From an uncultured Lachnospiraceae bacterium (GTDB lineage: Bacteria > Bacillota > Clostridia > Lachnospirales > Lachnospiraceae), in contig CAJTWM010000018.1 in assembly GCA_910579805.1 (NCBI GenBank), positions 1 through 64,000 on the forward strand: a stretch of 64,000 nt of DNA. The letters are read 5' to 3'. The stretch's first letter is position 1, and each line of letters begins with the position of its first letter. The notes beneath the pieces were generated by a model, which saw only the letters and a program-made list of their open reading frames with translations, had not been told where the DNA came from and did no database searches. Positions 1 through 8,353 of this stretch are shown here, piece by piece. Position numbers and translations under genes: made by a program.

Positions 1-95
1 TATCGAAGAACTGATGAAAATTTAAAAATCCGCAATTTAGGATTTGAGTGGGAGTAAACATTCATGCGTTTGTCGTGACTTTCGGACTTTATGAA

Positions 96-124
96 TTGTA
101 ATATCCATCCGTATATGTTAAACT
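96..124 (+). promoter_or_regulatory. candidate sigma-A promoter for the GGDEF gene
   Basis: A TTGTAA box and a TAAACT box are separated by 17 bases, about 80 bases before the start codon. Both boxes differ from consensus, so this is only a candidate. Confidence 0.35.
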
Positions 125-174
125 TTGAATAGTGAATTATAGATTGTGATCCGACTTAGTTTTAGAAATCAATA

Positions 175-197
175 TCCGCTGAAGCGGACAAGGAGAG
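175..197 (+). promoter_or_regulatory. hairpin plus Shine-Dalgarno module
   Basis: A 5-bp stem TCCGC/GCGGA with a TGAA loop is followed at once by an AAGGAGAG ribosome binding site and, five bases on, the ATG at 203. The same arrangement (small GC hairpin, AC or AG, purine-rich Shine-Dalgarno) recurs before ddl, eutH and the ABC-F leader peptide in this window. Confidence 0.45.
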
Positions 198-202
198 TAT
201 TT

Positions 203-2155
203 ATGAGAAAGATTGCTCTTATCATGGACGGGTGGAAACGGTTCTTTACTTATGCATGGCCGGCCGGAATATTAGAGAGGATACATGAAACGAATGAAGA
301 TGTTAATCTGTACATATTTACCAGCTCGGGGAATTGGAGTAAAGACGAAGATTATACTATAGGAGAATATAATATATACAGGCTGCCGAAGCTGGACGAA
401 TTTGACGGCGTAATTTTGGATCTGGATAATATTATCTGCGAAGATGTACAGAAAGAACTGATCCAAAGGATAGAAAAGCTTCAAATACCGGTCATATCTA
501 TCGGAAAAGAAGCTTCTGATTTTTATTATGTAGGGATCAATAATTATGAAGCCATGCAGGTAGTCATAAGGCATCTGCATCAGCATCATGGATGCCGCAG
601 GTTTTGGTTTATCATGGGGCCTGAGGGAAATTATGAAAATGAACAGAGGCTGAAGGCGCTCAGGGATTATATGACGGAACAGGATATCCCGTTTTCGGAC
701 GAGGATTTTTATCTTGAAAATTTTGAATACCAGTGCGGCATCAACGGCTTTGAACGGCTTTATGACAGGTGGCGGACCGTACCGGAGGCGATTATCTGCG
801 GCAATGATAATATTGCAGTGGGAGTGTGTGAAGCGGCGAAAGCGCACGGCTTTACCGTGCCGGAAGATTTTTTTGTTACCGGATTTGATAATTTTGACAA
901 GGCGGAATATTATGTACCTCAGATTTCAACGGTAGAGCATAATAGGGAAGAGGTCGGATATTGCTGTGCCGATCTGCTGTTAAAGTTATGGGCCGGGGAA
1001 AATTTGCCAAGATTTCATTATACGAGTGCGGAAGGGATCTTTTGGGGAAGCTGTGGATGCCGGAGAGACGATATTGCACTGGATGCCAGAGAGCATTTGA
1101 AAAACCAGATTTTGTATGGGATCGAGTCCGGGGAGTTTGACGAAGAGGTGCTTTTTTTGGAATATGAACTGATGCAGTGCAGTACGGTAAAAGAAATGAT
1201 GAACTGTATTCCCCAATGTATTCCGTCCATGCGCTGCGACGCCATGTATCTGATTTTGGACGATCATATCAATGCGTTTAAGAAGCATCCCGAACTTTAT
1301 ATCAATCAACAGTTGGTGGACGACGAAGGTTTTTGCACGATAGGCTACCCGGATACGATGAAAGTGAGTTTTGCTTATGAAGACGGCAAGGTGCTGGATA
1401 CGGAGGATATGTCTATTCAAAGTATTTTCCCGATGTTCGATTATAAGGAGGGGGGAAAAAATTTTCTCTTCCTGCCGTTACATTTCAGAAGTAAGACGGT
1501 AGGATATTTCGTGATTCGTAATGCGGTCTATTTAATGGAGAAACAGTACCTTTTCCAGATCATCAAGACGCTGACTACGGCGATCGAGAACCTTCATAAA
1601 AAAGAAAAGCTGGAATATATGAATCAAATGTTATCGGAATTATATGTCAGGGATGCGATGACGGGAATGTATAACCGTTTTGGATACCAGAGTCTTGCGA
1701 TGGATTATTTTAAACGGATGCATGGGAACGGAAAGAGTATTCTGATCATGTTCATTGATTTAGACAGGTTAAAATACATTAATGATAATTTTGGACACGA
1801 ATGGGGCGATTTTGCTATTATAAGGACGGCAAAGACGATCATGAAATATTGTGATAAGGAAGCGATTCCGGCGAGGACGGGTGGGGATGAATTCGTCCTT
1901 GTCCAGCGCAGTATATCGCAGGAAGAGCTGGATGGAATGATAGCGAATATCCGTCATGAGCTTGCGGAGATTTCAGAGAAGGAAAAGGCGCCCTTTTGTT
2001 TAAGCGTCAGCGTGGGCATGACGCTCACATCGCCTGAGAGCGGGAAGTCCATGGAGGACTATGTCAGAGAAGCGGATGAGATCATGTATCAGGAAAAGAC
2101 CGCAAAGAAAATGGCACGGAAATCAGAAAAGGAAGAATGCAAAAGAGGCGAATAA
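203..2155 (+). CDS. LacI-type sugar-binding-like sensor fused to a GGDEF domain
   Basis: A 650-residue protein. Residues about 1-290 resemble the periplasmic-binding-protein fold of LacI/GalR regulators (start MRKIALIMDGWKRFFTYAWP), but there is no helix-turn-helix ahead of it and no signal peptide or membrane segment, so it should be cytosolic. A middle region of about 190 residues has no clear assignment. The C-terminal 160 residues are a GGDEF domain with an intact GGDEF motif at 560-564, so diguanylate cyclase activity is plausible. The usual RxxD inhibitory site upstream of the motif is absent (DKEA in its place). The start at 203 is chosen for AGGAGAG at 191-197; an in-frame upstream extension to 146 has no ribosome binding site. 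The gene is monocistronic, ending at a strong terminator. Inferred role: cyclic-di-GMP synthesis in response to a small ligand. Confidence 0.85.
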   Translation: MRKIALIMDGWKRFFTYAWPAGILERIHETNEDVNLYIFTSSGNWSKDEDYTIGEYNIYRLPKLDEFDGVILDLDNIICEDVQKELIQRIEKLQIPVISIGKEASDFYYVGINNYEAMQVVIRHLHQHHGCRRFWFIMGPEGNYENEQRLKALRDYMTEQDIPFSDEDFYLENFEYQCGINGFERLYDRWRTVPEAIICGNDNIAVGVCEAAKAHGFTVPEDFFVTGFDNFDKAEYYVPQISTVEHNREEVGYCCADLLLKLWAGENLPRFHYTSAEGIFWGSCGCRRDDIALDAREHLKNQILYGIESGEFDEEVLFLEYELMQCSTVKEMMNCIPQCIPSMRCDAMYLILDDHINAFKKHPELYINQQLVDDEGFCTIGYPDTMKVSFAYEDGKVLDTEDMSIQSIFPMFDYKEGGKNFLFLPLHFRSKTVGYFVIRNAVYLMEKQYLFQIIKTLTTAIENLHKKEKLEYMNQMLSELYVRDAMTGMYNRFGYQSLAMDYFKRMHGNGKSILIMFIDLDRLKYINDNFGHEWGDFAIIRTAKTIMKYCDKEAIPARTGGDEFVLVQRSISQEELDGMIANIRHELAEISEKEKAPFCLSVSVGMTLTSPESGKSMEDYVREADEIMYQEKTAKKMARKSEKEECKRGE

Positions 2156-2183
2156 AGAGAAAATAAAAACGAAGTAAAATAGG

Positions 2184-2237
2184 AAACCGCAGACATATGC
2201 CGGAGCGTCCGGACATAGGTCTGCGGTTTGGTTTTGG
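2184..2237. terminator. bidirectional intrinsic terminator
   Basis: An 11-bp perfect stem (AAACCGCAGAC, 2184-2194, with GTCTGCGGTTT, 2219-2229) is flanked by T-rich sequence on the plus side and A-rich sequence on the other. It lies between two convergent genes and can serve both. Confidence 0.85.
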
Positions 2238-2253
2238 ATAACGTTTTGAACCG

Positions 2254-3708
2254 TCATGCTCTGTTCATCTGGCTCAGCAGTTCGATTTTGGTGTCATAAA
2301 GTTTTTGTGAAAGATCTACATAGACTTCATGCGGATTTACAAGCCGTCTTGTTTCTTCCCAAAGCGTGTCCAATTCTTTCAGGCAGTATTCCCTGATCTC
2401 CATAGTTTCCGGCGAGGTATAGACACATTCCCCGTTTAAGAATATCGGGACCAAAAGCTCCCTCAGCGTATAGCTCCCGGCGTCTAAATGCGTATTCTTC
2501 CAAGGCTCTGTCGGATCGAATAAAAGCAGTCCGCTTTCTTCGTCAAAGTGTTCTTCGGTAAGGCAGATCAGGTCGGCTTTTATTTTGCCTGATTCTTTTT
2601 CGTAAATACGATAAATTGTTTTGTTCCCCGGATTCGTTACTTTTTCCGAATTTTCCGAAAGCTTGATCTTGGGAATAAAGTTCCCCTGCCCGTCCCTTAT
2701 GGCGGCAAGTTTATATACGCCGCCGAAAGAGGGGTTATCTTTGGAGGTGATCAGGTTCGTGCCTACGCCCCACGAGGTAATGGTTGCGCCTTGCGTTTTT
2801 AAGCTGTCGATCAAAAATTCATCCAGATCGTTGGAGGCGGAGATAACAGCGTCCGTAAAGCCGGCTTCATCCAGCATTTTTCTGGCCCGTTTGGAAAGGT
2901 AAGCAAGATCCCCGCTGTCTAAGCGGATGCCGTAATTATTAAGATCGATCCCGCTTTCCCGCATTTCCCGGAATACGCGGATGGCATTGGGGACGCCGGA
3001 TTTTAGCGTATCGTAAGTATCGACTAAAAGGATGCATGCCCCCGGATACATATCCGCGTAGGTTTTAAAAGCAGTATATTCGTCGGGAAAACTCATGATC
3101 CAACTGTGCGCGTGGGTACCTTTTACGGGGACGTCAAAAAGTTGTCCGCAAAGGACGTTGGAAGTGCCGATGCATCCGCCGATCACCGCCGCTCTTGCGC
3201 CAAGTACGCCGGCATCCGGACCTTGCGCGCGGCGCAGGCCGAATTCCATGATGCCGTCGCCCTTTGCGGCGTAACATACCCGGGCAGCCTTAGTGGCGAT
3301 CAGGCTTTGATGATTGAGGATATTTAAAATGGCAGTCTCTACAAGCTGCGCCTCCATGATCGGGGCAATGACTTTGACCATAGGTTCTCTCGGAAACATG
3401 ACGGTGCCTTCGGGGATCGCGTAAATATCGCCGGAAAATTTAAAATTTTTTAAATAAGCTAAGAAATCGTCCTCGAAAATGCCGAGGCCTTTCAGATAAT
3501 CGATATCTTCCTGATCAAAATGCAGGTCTTTGATATATTGGATCACCTGCTCTAATCCTGCTAAAATGGCGTATCCGCCGCCGCAGGGGTTATTGCGGTA
3601 AAAAGCATCAAAAATAACGGTTTCATTACGGTCTTTGTGTTTAAAATAGCCCTGCATCATTGTCAGTTCATAAAGATCCGTTAGAAGGGTAAGGTTTTGT
3701 TTGCTCAT
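2254..3708 (-). CDS. pncB: nicotinate phosphoribosyltransferase
   Basis: A 484-residue enzyme of the NAD salvage pathway that joins nicotinate and PRPP to give nicotinate mononucleotide, with ATP hydrolysis. The N-terminus (NLTLLTDLYELTMMQGYF) and the interior (GxRRAQGPDAG, GTHAHSWIM and RLDSGDL motifs) are typical of the family, and the length matches the bacterial long form. The start at 3708 is preferred because AGGAAA lies six bases upstream; the reading frame stays open further upstream through a repeat and a hairpin, which are probably leader sequence. It is transcribed alone, away from the phosphofructokinase gene. Confidence 0.93.
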   Translation of the reverse strand: MSKQNLTLLTDLYELTMMQGYFKHKDRNETVIFDAFYRNNPCGGGYAILAGLEQVIQYIKDLHFDQEDIDYLKGLGIFEDDFLAYLKNFKFSGDIYAIPEGTVMFPREPMVKVIAPIMEAQLVETAILNILNHQSLIATKAARVCYAAKGDGIMEFGLRRAQGPDAGVLGARAAVIGGCIGTSNVLCGQLFDVPVKGTHAHSWIMSFPDEYTAFKTYADMYPGACILLVDTYDTLKSGVPNAIRVFREMRESGIDLNNYGIRLDSGDLAYLSKRARKMLDEAGFTDAVISASNDLDEFLIDSLKTQGATITSWGVGTNLITSKDNPSFGGVYKLAAIRDGQGNFIPKIKLSENSEKVTNPGNKTIYRIYEKESGKIKADLICLTEEHFDEESGLLLFDPTEPWKNTHLDAGSYTLRELLVPIFLNGECVYTSPETMEIREYCLKELDTLWEETRRLVNPHEVYVDLSQKLYDTKIELLSQMNRA

Positions 3709-3724
3709 ATTTTTCCTCATTTCT

Positions 3725-3778
3725 GCACGGTTCGATGATAAAGACCCGTATGTGGGCCGCAAGTCTGCGGGTCCGTGC
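3725..3778 (-). promoter_or_regulatory. stem-loop in the pncB 5' leader
   Basis: On the minus-strand RNA, an uninterrupted 11-base strand (3768-3778) pairs with two segments, 3743-3748 (GACCCG) and 3725-3729 (GCACG), separated by a 13-base bulge, leaving a 19-base loop. It ends 16 bases before the pncB start codon. It may affect translation, but it does not match a riboswitch class I can name. Confidence 0.4.
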
Positions 3779-3798
3779 GAACGCAAACTTTGGAAAGG

Positions 3799-3858
3799 TG
3801 CGTAAAGCGTTTCCGCGCTGTCAAAGTATGCCGGTTTCACTTATTGTTTGTACCGTAG
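3799..3858 (+). repeat. dispersed repeat, family A, short copy
   Basis: The stretch reading GTGCGTAAAGCG...GCTGTCAAAGTATGCCGG followed by TCACTTATTGTTTGTACCG aligns with the copies at 6676, 7053 and 7181, but lacks the central hairpin segment of the longer copies. It lies inside the pncB leader. Confidence 0.6.
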
Positions 3859-3930
3859 GGCAGCAGGCCGGGAAACGTAACAAGGTACTTATTCCGTATA
3901 TGTTGTACCGGTTATTTGTCTAATATGTAC

Positions 3931-3936
3931 ATTATA
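3931..3936 (-). promoter_or_regulatory. candidate -10 box for pncB
   Basis: A perfect TATAAT on the minus strand, about 220 bases upstream of the pncB start. The -35 region is poor, so the promoter is tentative. It would imply a leader of roughly 215 nucleotides. Confidence 0.35.
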
Positions 3937-3964
3937 ACATAAATAGTTTGGTAATGAGACAGAA

Positions 3965-3993
3965 TTGTAAATTGTCAGTATTTTGAGTATAAT
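3965..3993 (+). promoter_or_regulatory. sigma-A promoter of the phosphofructokinase gene
   Basis: TTGTAA (3965-3970) and a perfect TATAAT (3988-3993) are 17 bases apart, 35 bases upstream of the start codon. Confidence 0.65.
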
Positions 3994-4027
3994 AGTTAAT
4001 TATAGAAAGAAAAAGGAGGATCTATTT

Positions 4028-5275
4028 ATGGGAAGTAAGCGCAATATCATTGTGGGACAGTCGGGAGGTCCCACTGCCGTGATCAATTCCAGTCTGGCGG
4101 GAGTGTATAAGACAGCTAAGGAGAGAGGCTTTGATAAAGTATACGGAATGCTGCACGGAGTGCAGGGATTTCTGGATGAACAGTATGTAGATCTGTCTAC
4201 GCAGATCCACAGCGATATCGACATTGAATTATTAAAGCGTACTCCGTCGGCTTTTTTGGGTTCCTGCCGGTATAAATTGCCTGAGATCCATGAGAATCCT
4301 GAGATTTATGAAAAACTGTTCCAGATCATGGATAAGTTAGAGATCGAAGCTTTTATTTATATTGGCGGAAACGATTCTATGGATACCATTAAGAAATTAT
4401 CTGATTATGCGATCGTCAAAGGACATTCTCAGAAATTCTTAGGCGTACCGAAGACGATTGACAACGATCTGGCCCTTACGGATCATACGCCGGGCTTCGG
4501 GAGCGCTGCAAAATATATTGCGACTTCCACAAAAGAGATCATCAGGGACGCGCTGGGACTTACTTATAACAAAGAGTCTATTACGGTAATCGAGATCATG
4601 GGACGTAACGCGGGATGGCTGACCGGCGCGGCTGCCCTTGCCAAGACGGAAGAGTGTGATGGGCCGGATGCTCTTTATCTGCCTGAGGTTACTTTTGACA
4701 TTGATAAATTCCTTCAGCACACTCAGGGGTTGTTAAAGGAGAAAAAATCCGTTGTGCTTGCCGTATCAGAAGGGATCAAGTTAGCGGACGGAAGATATGT
4801 CTGCGAATTGTCGGGCGGTTCCGATTATGTGGATGCTTTCGGACATAAGCAGCTTCAGGGGACATCGGCATATCTTGCAAACTTTTTAGGGGCGGAGATC
4901 GGATGCAAAACGAGAAGTATCGAATTTTCCACTTTGCAGAGAAGCGCGTCCCATATGGCGTCCCGCGTGGATGTGGACGAGGCGTTTATGGTAGGCGGTG
5001 CGGCCGTAAAAGCGGCGGATGAAGGAGATAACGGAAAAATGGTAGTAATCGACCGTGTTTCGGATGATCCTTATCAAAGCGCGGCGGGCATTTATGACGT
5101 TCATAGGATCGCAAATCATGAGAAATTAGTTCCCCGCTCTTGGATGAATGAAGAAGGGAATTATGTGACCAATGAATTTATCAATTATATTGAACCGCTG
5201 ATCCACGGAGATTACCAGCCGTTTATGGTAAACGGCCTGCCAAGACATTTGGTATTGAAACGGGATAAACAGTAG
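4028..5275 (+). CDS. diphosphate-type 6-phosphofructokinase
   Basis: A 415-residue phosphofructokinase that phosphorylates fructose 6-phosphate in glycolysis. Two positions point to pyrophosphate rather than ATP as phosphoryl donor: the residue after GGN is Asp (GGNDS, 113-117; ATP enzymes have Gly there) and the conserved loop is PKTIDND (141-147) with Lys where ATP enzymes have Gly. The Asn at 115 replaces the usual first Asp of GGDDS, a variant I associate with some clostridial members of the family. The start at 4028 has AAAGGAGG just upstream and fits the family N-terminus (RNIIVGQSGGPTAVIN). It has its own promoter and is likely monocistronic. The donor assignment rests on motif reading only. 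Confidence 0.88.
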   Translation: MGSKRNIIVGQSGGPTAVINSSLAGVYKTAKERGFDKVYGMLHGVQGFLDEQYVDLSTQIHSDIDIELLKRTPSAFLGSCRYKLPEIHENPEIYEKLFQIMDKLEIEAFIYIGGNDSMDTIKKLSDYAIVKGHSQKFLGVPKTIDNDLALTDHTPGFGSAAKYIATSTKEIIRDALGLTYNKESITVIEIMGRNAGWLTGAAALAKTEECDGPDALYLPEVTFDIDKFLQHTQGLLKEKKSVVLAVSEGIKLADGRYVCELSGGSDYVDAFGHKQLQGTSAYLANFLGAEIGCKTRSIEFSTLQRSASHMASRVDVDEAFMVGGAAVKAADEGDNGKMVVIDRVSDDPYQSAAGIYDVHRIANHEKLVPRSWMNEEGNYVTNEFINYIEPLIHGDYQPFMVNGLPRHLVLKRDKQ

Positions 5276-5291
5276 ATCTGACAAAACAGAG

Positions 5292-5375
5292 CGGCAGTTC
5301 GGGTTTGGATTTGTGACAGCACACCGGAGCATGTTTGAACAATGTTCCGGAGTTACAAAAAGAACCGGGCTGCCG
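5292..5375 (+). other. nested stem-loops after the phosphofructokinase gene
   Basis: An outer 11-bp stem (5292-5302 with 5365-5375, two G-T wobbles) encloses a 9-bp hairpin CCGGAGCAT/ATGTTCCGG (5324-5332, 5342-5350). No U-run follows, so it is not a standard terminator. The 16-mer CCGGAGCATGTTTGAA inside it recurs exactly, on the opposite strand, at 60496-60511. Confidence 0.5.
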
Positions 5376-5481
5376 TAAATGTTTAACAAATACAGAGGCA
5401 GATCTATGAGGGCAGGGAACGGGAGGCGAAAACCCGGAGCGGAAGAAGGGGAATGCGGCAGCATCGGAAGGAGTGGCTAAG

Positions 5482-6633
5482 ATGAAAAAAAGAATAACGG
5501 AATTTCTGAAAAGAGAAACCGTGCTATGCGCAGCGCTTATACTGGCGGTAATATCCATGTTTATGATACCGCCGGACAAAGAATATCTGGGATACATTGA
5601 TTTTAGGACATTGGCGATTTTGTTTTGCCTTATGAGTATCATGGCGGGATTGCAGAAGATCGGAGTATTTCGGTGGGGTGCCGGGAAACTTCTCGCCTGT
5701 GTGAGGGGAAAACGCAGTCTGGTCCTGATTCTGGTCTTACTGTGTTTCTTTTCCGGAATGCTCATTACCAATGACGTTGCCCTGATCACTTTTGTACCGT
5801 TTACTTTTACGGTGCTTGGTATGCTGGGAGAGGAGGAGAAAAAGCGGCTGCTCTTACCGGTTGTGGTAATGCAGACGATCGCGGCGAATCTGGGAAGTAT
5901 GCTGACGCCGATAGGAAATCCGCAGAACTTATATCTTTACGGAAAAGCAGGGATTTCCATCGGTGAATTTTTGTCGTTGACGCTGCCGTATACCGTTTTG
6001 GCTTTTGTGCTTTTAACGGGATGGAGCCTGATACAGGGCGGCATCTGTTCTAAGGATCAGGGCCTGTCGGCGGTATCCATACAAGAGAAGTTTCCGTCAG
6101 GAGGAAAGGCAAAATATTTGCCAGCAGTTTATTTGGTATTGTTTTTGATCTGTCTGCTTACGGTGGGACGTGTATTGCCGTGGCAGGCGGTTCTTTTGTT
6201 CGTCTTTGTATCGGTCTTTCTGACGGACAGGCAGGTGCTTGCAAGGGTGGATTATTCCCTGCTTTTGACCTTTGTGGGATTTTTTGTTTTCATAGGAAAT
6301 GTAGGGAGGGTTCCCGCATTCCGTGAATTTTTGCAGAGGGTCATCGTTGGCAGGGAAGTGTACATATCCGTGATCGCCAGCCAGATCATCAGTAATGTTC
6401 CGGCGGCGCTGCTGCTGTCAGGATTTACGGAAGATTTTTCAGGACTTATCATCGGGACAAATTTGGGAGGCCTGGGGACTTTGATCGCATCCATGGCAAG
6501 CCTGATCTCTTATAAATATGTGGCAAGAGAAGAGGGGGAGCGTAAAGGAAAGTATATCGTGCTGTTTACAGTGAGTAATATTTGCTTTTTGGCGGCGCTC
6601 ATCCTATTGGATATTTTGCTGCGCTATGTGTAA
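5482..6633 (+). CDS. SLC13/ArsB-like anion permease
   Basis: A 383-residue integral membrane protein with about ten hydrophobic segments. It matches the ion-transporter superfamily that holds CitMHS, DASS and ArsB: the ITNDVALITFVPF segment (about residue 100) and LGSMLTPIGNPQNLYLY (about 140) are the family's two conserved re-entrant-loop regions. The substrate (dicarboxylate, sulfate or arsenite) cannot be told. The ATG at 5482 is chosen because GGAAGGAG ends nine bases upstream; the earlier GTG at 5473 touches that site. No partner gene is adjacent. Confidence 0.8.
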   Translation: MKKRITEFLKRETVLCAALILAVISMFMIPPDKEYLGYIDFRTLAILFCLMSIMAGLQKIGVFRWGAGKLLACVRGKRSLVLILVLLCFFSGMLITNDVALITFVPFTFTVLGMLGEEEKKRLLLPVVVMQTIAANLGSMLTPIGNPQNLYLYGKAGISIGEFLSLTLPYTVLAFVLLTGWSLIQGGICSKDQGLSAVSIQEKFPSGGKAKYLPAVYLVLFLICLLTVGRVLPWQAVLLFVFVSVFLTDRQVLARVDYSLLLTFVGFFVFIGNVGRVPAFREFLQRVIVGREVYISVIASQIISNVPAALLLSGFTEDFSGLIIGTNLGGLGTLIASMASLISYKYVAREEGERKGKYIVLFTVSNICFLAALILLDILLRYV

Positions 6634-6675
6634 ACCGAGGCATATTTTTCAATCCGGCATAATAAAATATAGTAC

Positions 6676-6805
6676 AAGTGTAAAGAGTTTCTAAACCGTC
6701 AAACACGCTCTGAGGAAATCTAAGTTACGCAGACTGTCAAAGCAGTGCGAAGAATGCCAAGTGAGCCTGCTTGCTTTGGGCGGGCGTTCTTCTCACGGAA
6801 TGTTT
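6676..6805 (+). repeat. dispersed repeat, family A, long copy
   Basis: This copy has the GTGTAAAGAGTTTCTAAACC opening, a second internal ACTGTCAAAGCAG, and a 10-bp hairpin GAAGAATGCC/GGCGTTCTTC (6749-6758 with 6783-6792) followed by TCAC. The order matches the copy at 7053. It fills almost the whole gap before the first gene of the DUF2589 island. Confidence 0.65.
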
Positions 6806-6832
6806 GGAAATATAAGAGGAAGGGGAAATATT

Positions 6833-7054
6833 ATGAAGCTGGAAGAACTCTTTTTAGGCAAGCCGTTTATTTCCGATTTAGGGGAGGCGCAGACCATAAC
6901 GGAAAAGGAACAGGAAATTGTGGTAGGACAGTATGCGGTCTGGGTTCCCGTCAGGGGAACGAAGAGGCATCAGATCGTGGAAGTCGGGGACGACCTTGGG
7001 AGCTTAATGAGTAAGTATAATATTTCCGAGGAAAGCGTATGCGTTTTGGTATAA
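6833..7054 (+). CDS. small protein, first gene of the DUF2589 island
   Basis: A 73-residue protein that I do not recognise. It has no signal peptide or membrane segment. The last 35 residues (from RHQIVEVGDDLGSLMSKYNI) loosely resemble a LysM-like pattern, but this is weak. The start is the ATG after AAGAGGAAGGGG. The stop codon's last two bases are the first two bases of the 40-bp direct repeat at 7053. Its orientation and spacing suggest co-expression with the next three genes. Confidence 0.6.
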   Translation: MKLEELFLGKPFISDLGEAQTITEKEQEIVVGQYAVWVPVRGTKRHQIVEVGDDLGSLMSKYNISEESVCVLV

Positions 7055-7180
7055 GTGTGTAAAGATTTTCTAAGCTGTCAAAGTACGCCGGCTAAGAAAA
7101 TCTAAGTTACACACTGAAGAATGCTAAAAGCATGCATTCTTCTCACTCATTGTTTGTGCCGCTGCAAGCGGCATGACGTG
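7053..7180 (+). repeat. dispersed repeat, family A, long copy
   Basis: The first 40 bases (7053-7092) are identical to 7181-7220. They are followed by a hairpin GAAGAATGC/GCATTCTTC (7116-7124, 7134-7142), TCACTCATTGTTTGTGCCG, and a second hairpin TGCCGC/GCGGCA (7157-7162, 7168-7173). Confidence 0.75.
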
Positions 7181-7220
7181 AAGTGTGTAAAGATTTTCTA
7201 AGCTGTCAAAGTACGCCGGC
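7181..7220 (+). repeat. exact 40-bp direct repeat, second copy
   Basis: Identical over 40 bases to 7053-7092, 128 bases downstream. It ends 27 bases before the start of the next gene, so it forms part of that gene's leader. Confidence 0.85.
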
Positions 7221-7247
7221 GGAGAAAATTCAGGCATGGAGGTTAAT

Positions 7248-7682
7248 ATGAAGATTGAGAACTTGATTGCATCGATCGGGGAAGCAGTTCAGGATGCCCA
7301 TAAAATGATAGAACAAAAATATGTCAGTAATTTTTTTGACCATTATTTTCAGGGAAAAGTGGATGAAATCACAAATAAGTATACATATAAACCCAAAACA
7401 GTAGAAATATTATTTGAAAATTCTCAGGATTCAAAGGTGGTTTCGGCTCCGATAGCAGCGTTGGTACAGCATACAAATATGAATTTAGATTACGTTAAGC
7501 TGAATCTGAACATTAATGTAATAAATGAATCCGAAGAGGAAATCGAGATCACGCCGCAGGATGCGGGGGGCAAAAGCGATGCGGACAGTAGAAAATGCGG
7601 TGAGATGGAAATCCTGTTTAAGTGTCAGGATGCGCCGGAAGGGATAGCCAGAATAGAAACGTGTTTAAACAGTATTTTGTAG
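7248..7682 (+). CDS. DUF2589-like protein, short form
   Basis: A 144-residue soluble protein. The segment KTVEILFENSQDSKVVSAPI followed by AALVQHTNMNLDYVKLNLNI has the beta-strand, PIAALV, beta-strand pattern of DUF2589 proteins, and resembles the second DUF2589 gene downstream (APLLSLVPVPAFTMDEATVKF). The start at 7248 has GGAGG five bases upstream; an ATG at 7236 lies on top of that site. No function is known to me for the family. Confidence 0.65.
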   Translation: MKIENLIASIGEAVQDAHKMIEQKYVSNFFDHYFQGKVDEITNKYTYKPKTVEILFENSQDSKVVSAPIAALVQHTNMNLDYVKLNLNINVINESEEEIEITPQDAGGKSDADSRKCGEMEILFKCQDAPEGIARIETCLNSIL

Positions 7683-7742
7683 TTTTGCCATAAAAAAATT
7701 GCCATGAAAAAATGGCGTTTTATAAAAAAAGGAGGTAGCAGG

Positions 7743-8318
7743 ATGGCGATCAAAGACAATTTTGTTGGATTACCGTTAGGGCTGTTAGTATCCCAGCCGA
7801 TCATCGAGGTGGCGAAGGGGCAGGCGGAACTTTGCAATGTTTATCTGGACCAATTGTTCAGACTGGCCTTTAAGACCATGCCGGATACAAGCAAAGATGA
7901 AGCGGTTGAAGCGAGGATCGTGAAATTTAAGATTAACCGGATGATAGTGGACGCCAATACAGGCGAGACAAAGCCGGTCGCAGTAGAGGTGGAAGCGCCT
8001 TTGCTGTCCCTTGTTCCGGTACCCGCATTTACGATGGATGAAGCCACGGTAAAATTTACGATGGAGGTCAAGGAATCTACCGTTGACAAAATCACGGTCG
8101 GCACAGAGAATACATTCTCGGAAAATTTTGGCATATGGGGATTCAGCAGCTCGATATCGGGCAAAGTGACTACCAGTATAGAGAATACGCGTACATCCGA
8201 TAAATCTGCAAAATACGAAATATATGCAAGGGCGGCGCAGCAGCCTGCTGCGGAAGGAATGGCAAAGCTGACCAGTCTTTTTGCTTCTGTCATTGAACCT
8301 ATTACGGTCGGAAAATAA
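7743..8318 (+). CDS. DUF2589 domain protein
   Basis: A 191-residue protein. Residues 1-50 (FVGLPLGLLVSQPIIEVAKG onward) and 75-120 (VEAPLLSLVPVPAFTMDEAT) carry the typical features of DUF2589: an N-terminal helix with a PL...A..AQ pattern and the PLLxLVPxP strand. The start at 7743 follows AAAGGAGG with seven bases of spacing. There is no secretion signal. It lies 60 bases after the other DUF2589 gene; pairs of such genes suggest a hetero-oligomer, which is inference. Confidence 0.75.
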   Translation: MAIKDNFVGLPLGLLVSQPIIEVAKGQAELCNVYLDQLFRLAFKTMPDTSKDEAVEARIVKFKINRMIVDANTGETKPVAVEVEAPLLSLVPVPAFTMDEATVKFTMEVKESTVDKITVGTENTFSENFGIWGFSSSISGKVTTSIENTRTSDKSAKYEIYARAAQQPAAEGMAKLTSLFASVIEPITVGK

Positions 8319-8353
8319 AAGGATGCGTATGGTGAGGAAGGAGTCAAGGGGCA

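Noticed and set aside
1..57. Possible C-terminal end of a gene running in from the left
   Set aside because: Two plus frames are open to stops at 25 and 57, but too little sequence is present to choose between them or to recognise a protein.
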